Below are positions 54,836 through 63,498 of a stretch of DNA of 64,000 nt, one piece after another. Source of the stretch: Diplonema japonicum (lineage: Eukaryota; Euglenozoa; Diplonemea; Diplonemida; Diplonemidae); NCBI GenBank assembly GCA_964019335.1, contig OZ025756.1, forward strand, positions 124,001 through 188,000. Direction: 5' to 3'. The notes under the pieces are model-generated. The model had not been told where the DNA came from and searched no databases. It saw only the letters and a program-made list of their open reading frames with translations. The stretch's first letter is position 1. Each line of letters opens with the position of its first letter. The translations under genes and the position numbers were made by a program.

Positions 54836-56980
54836 CTAAGTAAACTGACGAACAGAAATCGTCTCATCGCACTGCAGTTCTATATGCACCAGATGCATCA
54901 TTGCCCCATTAGGTGCCTCCTGGTTCCCTTGTTTCGACATGTTTAGCCCCTCTAGATCTGTCAGATCGAAGGGAGTGGCAAAATAGCACAAAACACAACA
55001 ACGAATGGCATCGCTGCACAGTGAACTGCTCACCACCACACCAGTTCCAAGAACAGTCACAAACTTCTGCCTCTTGTCCCCCACCGTCCCGTGAAACATG
55101 GTGCTCGTCGACATCCCCACATGGATCGAGGCTGCACCCCCAAGGTCAGACACCCCAAGCATCCTCACAAACACCAACGAGTTCTCAACATGTGTGGGGC
55201 ATGGTTTGGTGCAGTTCCAGCTGACGGCGATCCTGTTCCCCTGAAGCGACACCACTGCTCCGTGTGACCTCTCCGTGCATGTCAGTATCTTAGCAAGCCC
55301 AGTATGCATCGTATAACTCACTTCGCTGCCTGACTCGTAGCTCCCAAGTACAAATTCCGCATGGCTAACAGTGGCGGAGATGCTGTGCTGAAGGGGAGTA
55401 AGTTTCCACGAGTGGTAGGTTATAGAGCTGTCCTCGGTATCACATCTTGCGGAGGAGTGCACAGTTGATGCTGGTGAGTGGGGTGCCTCATTGCTACATG
55501 TCCTGTCCTCCCTCTTCAGCTTAAGTTGTTGCTCCACAAAGGACTTCCTCTCAAGAAGGGAACGGGGGAGAAGAAGGGAGGGGTATATCACACCACCCAC
55601 ACCCTTCAGTTCAGTCGCCCCCATCGGGATGACAGAGACAGAGTCAAGGGGACCAACAGCCTCCATCACCTCAGAAGTGACAGCAACAGCCCCACCCACA
55701 CAGACCCCTTCCATCCGAGCCGCCTTGTTCACAGTGTTCCCAAAGTAGTCGTACCTCCCTGTCAGGGTGTTCAGTTGTACCGAAACATCACCACAGTGAA
55801 CACCCACACGAACCCTGAGACCACACCAAGGGCCTTCAGGCCGCCACGTACAGTGTTCGAGTGTCAGAAGCTCCTCAGGCCACACACTGTTCACAAGCCT
55901 CTCCTGAACAGACAGACCGAACCACACCGCATCAGAAGCACTCTCAAAGGCCACCATGAAGGAGTCCCCAATGGTCTTCACCTCGTACCCATTGTGCTCA
56001 GCGATGCAGTCCCGTATTGCCTGGTTGTGAACCTGAAGTCCCTCCTTCATCCCTTCTGGACATGCCTCCCATGTTGCCGTCGATCCTTGGATGTCGGTGA
56101 AGACAAGGGTTACCCTTTCGGACTTCAGTCCAGGAACGGGAACGTCTAGTTCAGGTGGGCCCTCGCTGTGCATGTTGTGGAAGAGTGCATCGGGGAGGTA
56201 GGGGCGGTAAATCTCAAGGTTTTCAAGAATCTTGTTGAAAGACTCGTAAAGGGGAGGGGGGAGGGAGGCTGTTGAGATGATGGCCTCGGCTGAGACAAGG
56301 TCGAAGCGGGAGAGGGAGGTCGCGATGTCCTCTGTGGCGGCGATCACTTTGTTCATCTTGTCGTGTTCTGTGTGAAGACCAACAGCGAAGCCTCGGGTGA
56401 AGTAGAAGTCGAGGAGGAAGACCAGAACCTGCCCAAAGTAGGCAGGTACAGCTGTGGTATACCCCACAGGGCAAGGAAGGGTGACGCAGTCGCAAGCCTC
56501 TCGGCGGTTTTCCTGCGAGTCAAAGAAGGGTAGGTCGAAGATGCCGAAGCGATGGGTGGTTTCGAAGAAGAGAATGGTCAGCCAGACAATCAAAGATATT
56601 ATTAAAGCAGTGGCAACCCGGCTGTCAAGGCGGCAGACAAGGCAGATGTCTATGAGGACGACAAAGAAGGGCCACGACCTGTTGCCTTGGTTCTGCGCTG
56701 CAAGGTATGCGTCAGCCGACAAGAACATTGCACCTAAAAACCCCAACCAAGCCACCATCACAGCGTGCCGAAGCTTTCTTTCAACCACAATCTGCACGAG
56801 GAAAAAAAGCGATAGAAAAGTGATTCCGAACCTCCGCCACCAGATGTACTGTGCAGCAGGGATAAGCAGCGACAATCCATAGTACGTAGAACACGACACA
56901 CACGAAATGATAACAACCTTCCTTCGAAAAGCAGTCAGCGAATTGTCAGACTCTCTCCAAAGCTCCTTTAACAAAGGCAT
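54836..56980 (-). CDS. Receptor-type adenylate cyclase 12
   Basis: 714 residues from MPLLKELWRESDNSLTAFRR (ATG ending at 56980); the upstream in-frame Lys-rich stretch is the poly(A) leader. Loop CDCVTLPC. Catalytic set complete, with TSEVMEAVG replacing TPEVMEAVG. The segment after WPEELL is TLEHCTWRPEGP. Two shared mosaic blocks: GGVIYPSLLLPRSLLERKSF with the copy at 30200, and the linker RTCSNEAPHSPASTVHSSAR...ATVSHAEFVLGSYESGSEV with the copy at 37700. In the second domain VRMLGVSDLGGAAS is two residues shorter than most. Tail ends LQCDETISVRQFT. Confidence 0.9.
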   Translation of the reverse strand: MPLLKELWRESDNSLTAFRRKVVIISCVSCSTYYGLSLLIPAAQYIWWRRFGITFLSLFFLVQIVVERKLRHAVMVAWLGFLGAMFLSADAYLAAQNQGNRSWPFFVVLIDICLVCRLDSRVATALIISLIVWLTILFFETTHRFGIFDLPFFDSQENRREACDCVTLPCPVGYTTAVPAYFGQVLVFLLDFYFTRGFAVGLHTEHDKMNKVIAATEDIATSLSRFDLVSAEAIISTASLPPPLYESFNKILENLEIYRPYLPDALFHNMHSEGPPELDVPVPGLKSERVTLVFTDIQGSTATWEACPEGMKEGLQVHNQAIRDCIAEHNGYEVKTIGDSFMVAFESASDAVWFGLSVQERLVNSVWPEELLTLEHCTWRPEGPWCGLRVRVGVHCGDVSVQLNTLTGRYDYFGNTVNKAARMEGVCVGGAVAVTSEVMEAVGPLDSVSVIPMGATELKGVGGVIYPSLLLPRSLLERKSFVEQQLKLKREDRTCSNEAPHSPASTVHSSARCDTEDSSITYHSWKLTPLQHSISATVSHAEFVLGSYESGSEVSYTMHTGLAKILTCTERSHGAVVSLQGNRIAVSWNCTKPCPTHVENSLVFVRMLGVSDLGGAASIHVGMSTSTMFHGTVGDKRQKFVTVLGTGVVVSSSLCSDAIRCCVLCYFATPFDLTDLEGLNMSKQGNQEAPNGAMMHLVHIELQCDETISVRQFT

Positions 56981-57119
56981 TTTCTTTTTTTTTTTTTTTT
57001 TTCTTTTCTTTTCTTCCTTCTTGGGTTGTGGCGACATCTGAAGAAGGAACAAATACACAAATAGGGCGTAGCTGGGAAGGAGGAATTCTCGCACCTACCC
57101 ACACCCGCACATAATGGTA

Positions 57120-59315
57120 TTAAAAATTAAAAGAATTGCTGGAAAGCAACTCACCCCCACTATTCTGTGTTAAGTCTGCGTTCATCTCCTCGACACTATC
57201 GAATACTTGGACTACTGTTATGATGGACTCCGCAGCACACATTGGGAACGCATCAACCTCCCAGCAACATCGAGGTCCGTCAGGTGCCTCGTGGCTACCT
57301 TTTGCTGTGATTTTGACTCCAACAGGTACTTTCGTTAGCTCGAAGGGGGAAGCATAGTAGCACAGAACACCACTGCATACAGCAGCGCTACACATTTTGT
57401 TACTCACCACCACATCAATCCCAAGAACGGTTACAAACTTCTGTCTGTTGTCCCCCACCGTCCCGTGAAACATGGTGCTCGTCGACATCCCCACATGGAT
57501 CGAGGCCTCACCCCCAAGGTCAGACACCCCAAGCATCCTCACAAACACCAACGAGTTCTCAACATGTGTGGTGCATGGTCTCATACAGTTCCAGCTTATT
57601 TGTACCAGGTTCCCCTGAAGCGACACCACTGCTCCGTGTGACCTCTCCGTGCACGTCAGTATCTTCGCAAGCCCGGTATTCATCGCACTACCCACTTCGC
57701 TGCCTGACTCGTAGCTCCCAAGCAGAATTTCAACCTTTCCAACAGTGCCTGAAGTGCTTTGCAGCACATCAGCCGATGTGGCAATACCGCAGCATGTTGC
57801 TTGAGATGGTTTCGGTCTTCTTATTCTCTTCACATCGAACCCCCTATCCCCTCTGTCTAACAATAGTTGCTGTTTGGCAAATAGTTTCCTCCCAAGAAGG
57901 GAACAGGGGAGAAGAAGTGAGGGGCTTATCACACCACCCACACCCTTCAGTTTAGTCCCCATCGGGATGACAGAGACAGAGTCAAGGGGACCAACAGCCT
58001 CCATCACCTCAGGAGTGACAGCAACAGCCCCACCCACACAAGCCCCTTCCATCCGAGCCGCCTTGTTCACAGTGTTCCCAAAGTAGTCGTACCTCCCTGT
58101 CAGGTTGTTCAGTTGTACCGAAACATCACCACAGTGAACACCCACACGAACCCTGAGACCACACCAAGGGCCTTCAGCATCCCACCAACAGCAGTTCAGT
58201 GTCAGAAGCTCTTCGGGCCACACACTCTTCAGAAGCCTCTCCTGAACAGACAGACCAAACCACACCGCATCAGAAGTACTCTCGAAGGCCACCATGAAGG
58301 AGTCCCCAATGGTCTTCACCTCGTACCCATTGTGCTCAGCGATGCAGTCCCGTATTGCCTTGTTGTGAACCTGAAGTCCCTCCTTCATCCCTTCTGGACA
58401 TGCCTCCCATGTTGCCGTCGATCCTTGGATGTCGGTGAAGACAAGGGTTGCTTGTCTTGTCGTCAATCCCGGTGCTGGTGCCTCTCTGGGTGTGCGCACT
58501 TCGCTGTGGAGCTCGTGGAAGAGTGCATCGGGGAGGTAGGGGCGGTATATCTCAAGGTTGGTGAGAATTCTGCTGAAGGCATCGTAAAGGGGAGGGGGGA
58601 GGGAGGCCGTTGAGATGATGGCCTTGGCTGAGACGAGGTCGAAGCGGGAGAGGGAGGTCGCGATGTCCTCTGTGGTAACAATCACCTTGTTCATCTTGTC
58701 GTGTTCTTTGTAAAAACCGACAGCGAAGAAGCGGGTGAAGTACAAATCGAAGAGGATGACTGCAGCTTGACTAACGAAAGTTTGAAGGTTTCGCGCAAAG
58801 CTCACAGGGCAAGGGAGGTCGGCACAGTTAACAGTAGAACGACGATCTTCCTGTGACTCAAGGAAGGAGAGGTCGTAGAGGCCAAAACGGTACCTGTTCT
58901 CGAGGAAGAGAACGAATAGCCAAGTGCACACGGTTGTGACAAGGCATGTGAACACATGGCTGTCGAGACGGCAGACGAAACTAAGATCAATTAGGAGGAC
59001 GAATACCGGCCAAGCCCTTCCAAGGCCACCAGTGACAAGGAAAAGGTCCGCAACAAGAACCATGACACCCCATAAAACAATCCACGCACCAACGAAGACC
59101 GACCGCAGCTTCCTCTCAATCAAGATCTGCAAGAAGACCGGCAGTGACACGACAGACACAAGCAGCCTGTAGGGCAACGCGATGTTTGAAGCCACTAAAA
59201 ACAACAACGAGAAAGCAACACTTATTAGAGACGCAATAAGTAAGACCCGCTTGCTGAGGGCTGTCATTCGGTCATCCGTCGGAAGCACAGCGTGTGTGAA
59301 CAGGAAGCATCGCAT
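57120..59315 (-). CDS. Receptor-type adenylate cyclase 13
   Basis: 731 residues, the longest of the diverse subfamily (MRCFLFTHAVLPTDDRMTAL). Loop VNCADLPC. After helix 6 it has FFAVGFYKEHDKMNKVIVTT and SAKAIISTASLPPP. Catalytic motifs intact. Two residues are missing in IPMGTKLKGVGGV (others IPMGxTELKGVGG). The second domain is the most eroded: QISWNCMRPCTTHVENS, TVLGIDVVVSNKMCSAAV. The C-terminus is extended by about 35 residues (VVQVFDSVEEMNADLTQNSG) and ends in SSNSFNF. Confidence 0.88.
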   Translation of the reverse strand: MRCFLFTHAVLPTDDRMTALSKRVLLIASLISVAFSLLFLVASNIALPYRLLVSVVSLPVFLQILIERKLRSVFVGAWIVLWGVMVLVADLFLVTGGLGRAWPVFVLLIDLSFVCRLDSHVFTCLVTTVCTWLFVLFLENRYRFGLYDLSFLESQEDRRSTVNCADLPCPVSFARNLQTFVSQAAVILFDLYFTRFFAVGFYKEHDKMNKVIVTTEDIATSLSRFDLVSAKAIISTASLPPPLYDAFSRILTNLEIYRPYLPDALFHELHSEVRTPREAPAPGLTTRQATLVFTDIQGSTATWEACPEGMKEGLQVHNKAIRDCIAEHNGYEVKTIGDSFMVAFESTSDAVWFGLSVQERLLKSVWPEELLTLNCCWWDAEGPWCGLRVRVGVHCGDVSVQLNNLTGRYDYFGNTVNKAARMEGACVGGAVAVTPEVMEAVGPLDSVSVIPMGTKLKGVGGVISPSLLLPCSLLGRKLFAKQQLLLDRGDRGFDVKRIRRPKPSQATCCGIATSADVLQSTSGTVGKVEILLGSYESGSEVGSAMNTGLAKILTCTERSHGAVVSLQGNLVQISWNCMRPCTTHVENSLVFVRMLGVSDLGGEASIHVGMSTSTMFHGTVGDNRQKFVTVLGIDVVVSNKMCSAAVCSGVLCYYASPFELTKVPVGVKITAKGSHEAPDGPRCCWEVDAFPMCAAESIITVVQVFDSVEEMNADLTQNSGGELLSSNSFNF

Positions 59316-59416
59316 GTTTAGCCCTCAATTTCTTTGTTTACATGTAGATAACATCATGATTGGGTGGGGTAAAAATGTCGTTTATTACACAAAGTGGCGC
59401 TAGAAAGCTACCTGCC

Positions 59417-61570
59417 CTATTGGCCAGAGAGAGAGCGTACAAGCGTTGAAGCATCGTCATACACCGCGAGCTCTACCCGCTTCATGTGTGTGCCGTCGGG
59501 AGTTGCATAAGGACTGCTATTCTTCATGGATAGCCCTTGCATCTCTGCGAGGTCAAAGACAGAGGCATAGTAGCACAGAACGTTATTGGCAACGGCATCG
59601 CTGCACAGTGAACTGCTCACCACCACACCAGTTCCAAGAACAGTCATGAACTTCTGTCGATTGCCCCCTACCGTCCCGTGGTAAACTTTGCTCGTCGAGA
59701 TCCCCATGGAGATCATTGCCTCACTCCAAGAAGAAACCCCAAGCATCTTCACAAACACAAACGCATTCTCAACATGTGTGGAACATGGTTTGGTGCAGTT
59801 CCAGCTCACCTGTACCTGGTTCCCCTGAAGCGACACCACTGCTCCGTGTGACCTCTCCGTGCACGTCAGTATCTTAGCAAGCCCAGCATTCATTACCATA
59901 GCTACACTTGCGGACGAATCGTAACTCCCAAGCACTACCTCAACTTTCCCGATTGTAGCGGAAGTGCTCTGTTGAAAGAGATTGAGCATTGAGGTGCTGC
60001 TCCCTTGGCTTGAGATCGTCTGTTCTGATCCGTGCATGGAGACTATTCTCGGAAGAAGGGTATTATCCGACACGCATAACTTGCCTTCAGTTCGGTTTAA
60101 CAAGTGCTGCTCCACAAAGGACGTCCTCCCAAGAAGGGAACGGGGGAGGAGAAGGAAGGGGTTTATTGAGCCACCCACACCCTTCAGTTCAGTCTGCCCC
60201 ATCGGGATGACAGAGACAGAGTCAAGGGGACCAGCTGCCTCCATCACCTCAGGAGTGACAGCAACAGCCCCACCCACACAAGCCCCTTCCATCCGAGCCG
60301 CCTTGTTCACAGTGTTCCCAAAGTAGTCGTACCTCCCTGTCAGGTTGTTCAGTTGTACCGAAACATCACCACAGTGAACACCCACACGAACCCTGAGACC
60401 ACACCAAGGGCCTTCGGACTTCCGCTTACAGGACTCGAGATCTAAAAGCTCCTCAGGCCACACACTGTTCACAAGCCTCTCCTGAACAGACAGACCAAAC
60501 CACACCGCATCAGAAGTACTCTCGAAGGCCACCATGAAAGCATCCCCAATGGTCTTCACCTCGTACCCATTGTGCTCAGCGATGCAGTCCCGTATTGCCT
60601 GGTTGTGAACCTGAAGTCCCTCCTTCATCCCTTCTGGACATGCCTCCCATGTTGCCGTCGATCCTTGGATGTCGGTGAAGACGAGGGAAGCGTTCTGTGA
60701 CTGTAACCCGGGTGCCGGGATGTCCTTTCTATGTGCGTAACTCTCGCTGTGCATGCTGTGGAAGAGTGCATCGGGGAGGTAGGGGCGGTAGTCCTTCAGA
60801 TTTTCAAGGATTGTGCTGAAGGCATCGTAAAGGGGAGGGGGGAGGGAGGCGGTTGAGATGATGGCCTTGGCTGAGACAAGGTCGAAGCGGGAGAGGGAGG
60901 TCGCGATGTCCTCTGTGGCGGCGATCACCTTGTTCATCTTGTCGTGTTCTTTACGAAGGCCATGCGCGAAGCCTCGGGTGAAGTAGAAGTCGAGGAGAAA
61001 CACAGCTACTTGCCCTGCGAACAACTCCGTACTGAGTGAGAAACCAATAGCGCAGGGGATCTCGGCACAGTCGACTCTCGAGCGACGATCTTCCTGTGAC
61101 TCGAGGAAGGAGAGGTCGTAGAGGCCAAAGCGGTAGGCGTTCTCGAAGAAGGTAATGAACAACCAAGTAACTATCATGAAGATGAGACCGGTAGCCACGC
61201 GGCTATCGAGCCGGCTGACAAGGCAGATATCGACCAGAAGGACGAAACTGGGCCACGTCCGTGTGTGGTTGCCCTCTACGATCAAATCCAAGTCAGACAC
61301 AACTAGCACAGCACCCATTAAATACATCCACACACTGATTACACCTGTGCGCAGCCGCCGCTCCAGCATCATCTGCAAGAAGACTACGAGCGACACGACG
61401 CTGATGAACAGCCTTCTCCACCACACGTGCGGGAGGGAATCGTGCAGAAGCAGGAAAGAGTCAACTATGAAGATGCACAGAGTTGCAATCACCATGATCT
61501 TCTTGCTGAAAACTGTATGCGCGTCGTCCGTTGGTACTACTGCGCGTGTGAACAGGAAACACGGAGGCAT
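59417..61570 (-). CDS. Receptor-type adenylate cyclase 14
   Basis: 717 residues, the first array gene in transcription order (MPPCFLFTRAVVPTDDAHTV). Loop VDCAEIPC departs slightly from the C-x-x-L-P-C rule (Ile for Leu). Catalytic domain complete; the segment after WPEELL is DLESCKRKSEGP. The linker has an unusual HLLNRTEGKLCVSDNTLLPR. Second domain diverges: AFVFVKMLGVSSWSEAMISM replaces the GLGGEASIHVGM form, and STSKVYHGTVGGNRQKF follows. Numbering skips no gene: with the short copy at 45985 counted as 9, the intact genes total thirteen full-length or nearly so and one short. Confidence 0.9.
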   Translation of the reverse strand: MPPCFLFTRAVVPTDDAHTVFSKKIMVIATLCIFIVDSFLLLHDSLPHVWWRRLFISVVSLVVFLQMMLERRLRTGVISVWMYLMGAVLVVSDLDLIVEGNHTRTWPSFVLLVDICLVSRLDSRVATGLIFMIVTWLFITFFENAYRFGLYDLSFLESQEDRRSRVDCAEIPCAIGFSLSTELFAGQVAVFLLDFYFTRGFAHGLRKEHDKMNKVIAATEDIATSLSRFDLVSAKAIISTASLPPPLYDAFSTILENLKDYRPYLPDALFHSMHSESYAHRKDIPAPGLQSQNASLVFTDIQGSTATWEACPEGMKEGLQVHNQAIRDCIAEHNGYEVKTIGDAFMVAFESTSDAVWFGLSVQERLVNSVWPEELLDLESCKRKSEGPWCGLRVRVGVHCGDVSVQLNNLTGRYDYFGNTVNKAARMEGACVGGAVAVTPEVMEAAGPLDSVSVIPMGQTELKGVGGSINPFLLLPRSLLGRTSFVEQHLLNRTEGKLCVSDNTLLPRIVSMHGSEQTISSQGSSTSMLNLFQQSTSATIGKVEVVLGSYDSSASVAMVMNAGLAKILTCTERSHGAVVSLQGNQVQVSWNCTKPCSTHVENAFVFVKMLGVSSWSEAMISMGISTSKVYHGTVGGNRQKFMTVLGTGVVVSSSLCSDAVANNVLCYYASVFDLAEMQGLSMKNSSPYATPDGTHMKRVELAVYDDASTLVRSLSGQ

Positions 61571-62180
61571 GGGTTGCGTTGGCTTTTTTCTTTCTTTTTT
61601 TTTTTTCTTTTCCTTTTTTTTTTTTTTAAAAAAGCTAGTTTTGGAAGTTCGTTGTGATGTTTTTTGTGTCGCAGCTCAAAGCCAAGTACTGTAAACAATA
61701 AAGTATCGGGGGTACAAACTTTTGTCTTCCGGGCGTTTTGGGCTCCCTGGTATATTTTCCTTCCGGAATTAATTATTTTGCAGTATTCAAAAAAAAAAAA
61801 AAGGAAAGAAAAAAAAGAAGAAGAAGAAAGGTAACGTGTTGAAAGTATCAATTTCTTTTTTTGCAAAAAGGGGTTCCTAAAAGGGATCTTCTTGCTGATG
61901 ATCAGCGGGCGGGTTTGTCTCGACATTATAAAAAGAAGAGGGGGCGGGGGGATCAAAATAGAAGGAACCGATTCAATAGCTTTCTCATTCCGGAGTAAAG
62001 TGCCTGGCGAAAACAAAACAAAACAACGAAAAAGCAGCGTTAAATTGGATAGAGCGGAGGCATAGTAAACTCGGATGTTTAAGAAAAGAAGAAAAAAAAA
62101 AAAAAAAAAGAGAGAGAGAAAAGAAAAACAAGGAAAAGGGAGAGGAAGGAAAGACAGCTTTTATGTTTCTCATATCTTTA

Positions 62181-62211
<31 letters not shown>

Positions 62212-62293
62212 CGTCGCCTCAGAAATGGGGACAGGTGTAAGCAACAACCCAACGCACAAAAAAAAAAACCCCCCAGCGTGTTGTTCAGCGTAT
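61571..62293. other. Intergenic, 0.7 kb
   Basis: T-rich leader of the first cyclase (61585-61630), A-rich tracts (61787-61830, 62087-62135), T run (62182-62211). No gene. Confidence 0.6.
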
Positions 62294-63349
62294 TTACATC
62301 AAAGCGCATTCACACGAAGATCCCCCGAGCATATTTTTGGCCGAAGAACTCGAAGCCGTCTGTCTGGCTGTCTGGCCATTGTTGTTCTTTGCCTTGCGGT
62401 TCGCGTTGTGTGAGATGAGGAAGCGAAGCATTGCCACCGCATTGCTACGAGCTGCATGGTGCAGGGCCGTGTCCCCATTCCCGTCCTTGCGGTCGACATC
62501 GTCCCCTAGGCTTAATAACACCTGCACCGTGCTGACGTTCTTGTCATCCTGCACAGCGTAGTGAATGGCGCATTTCCCGCACCTGCTGCGTGTCTCAAGC
62601 TGTTCCCTGCCACCCACAGACACGATGGCCCGCAAGGCTTCAGGGGCGTTATACTCAGCAGCTACATGAACAGCCTGCTGGCCCCAGTTGTAGCCGTCCA
62701 GTCCGTTGACCGACTTAGGGTTGGCTGTCAGCATAGTGCGGACGACAGAGCTCACTGCCTCCTTGTTGTTGGTGGTGGTGAGCACTCTGCTGAGCATCTC
62801 AGAGGTTGAGAACTTCATCGCTGTTTGTGGCGGTGCGTAGTTAAGGGGTGTCTGCTTCCCACCGTTTGTAAAGCTAACCAGCGCTCCGTAGGTACTTGTG
62901 TGGCCTTCGACCATCATGTTGATGATGTTCAAGGCACCCGCCTTGAACGCTTCGAGCAAGGGCGGCGTGTCCGTGATGCCCATCATACCCTTTCTCGCAA
63001 ACCAGTATTCGCTGAGCGTTGTATCCCCTCTATACGGCCTGTGGATGTGGTCTTTGAACTTTGCCAGGTTGTCCGTCCGCATGATGTCCAGCGCTTCCGT
63101 CTCCATGCTGGCGTCGCGTTCCGTCCCTCGTGCGACTCCTTCCAGACGTCGGTTTTCCTGGTCTTCTAGAAACTTGTCTTTCCTGTCTTCCTGTTCTTGA
63201 CGTTTAAGCAGGTGTTTCCGGAGTTCCTCCGCCGCCTGAGCCGCCCTGAATGAGGCTTCTTTCGACTCTCTGTGAAGCTTTGCTTGATCTTCCTTCTGCT
63301 TTCGTTTCATCCGCTCCCATTTCTCGTCGTTGTTCGGAAACGATACCAT
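62294..63349 (-). CDS. Coiled-coil/ankyrin-repeat protein with CaaX box
   Basis: 351 residues from MVSFPNNDEKWERMKRKQKE (ATG ending at 63349, chosen because upstream codons only read a GT microsatellite and T run). A highly charged N-terminal helix (about 8-70) is followed by ankyrin repeats: clear units at QAVHVAAEYNAPEALRAIVS, CAIHYAVQDDKNVSTVQVLL and TALHHAARSNAVAMLRFLIS, with more degenerate ones before (TDTPPLLEAFKAGALNIINM). The chain ends CECALM: CALM is a canonical CaaX prenylation signal (Met favours farnesylation) and the Cys two residues before could be palmitoylated. Membrane-tethered adaptor is the reasonable reading; partner unknown. Confidence 0.8.
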   Translation of the reverse strand: MVSFPNNDEKWERMKRKQKEDQAKLHRESKEASFRAAQAAEELRKHLLKRQEQEDRKDKFLEDQENRRLEGVARGTERDASMETEALDIMRTDNLAKFKDHIHRPYRGDTTLSEYWFARKGMMGITDTPPLLEAFKAGALNIINMMVEGHTSTYGALVSFTNGGKQTPLNYAPPQTAMKFSTSEMLSRVLTTTNNKEAVSSVVRTMLTANPKSVNGLDGYNWGQQAVHVAAEYNAPEALRAIVSVGGREQLETRSRCGKCAIHYAVQDDKNVSTVQVLLSLGDDVDRKDGNGDTALHHAARSNAVAMLRFLISHNANRKAKNNNGQTARQTASSSSAKNMLGGSSCECALM

Positions 63350-63498
63350 TGTGTGTGTGTGTGTGCGTGTGTTTTTTTTTTTTTTTTTCTTTCCCACTTT
63401 TTTTCTTTTTTTTTTTTTCCGGTTGAGGCAGAGTCTAAACTACGACAAGGGGGGGGGGGGGGGGGGGGGGGGGGAAGAGAAAAAAAACTACGTTCGCA
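63350..63498. repeat. GT microsatellite and G run
   Basis: (GT)n at about 63350-63372 at the ankyrin gene's start, T runs (63372-63387, 63399-63418) and a G run of over 20 bases (63450-63472). Confidence 0.75.
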
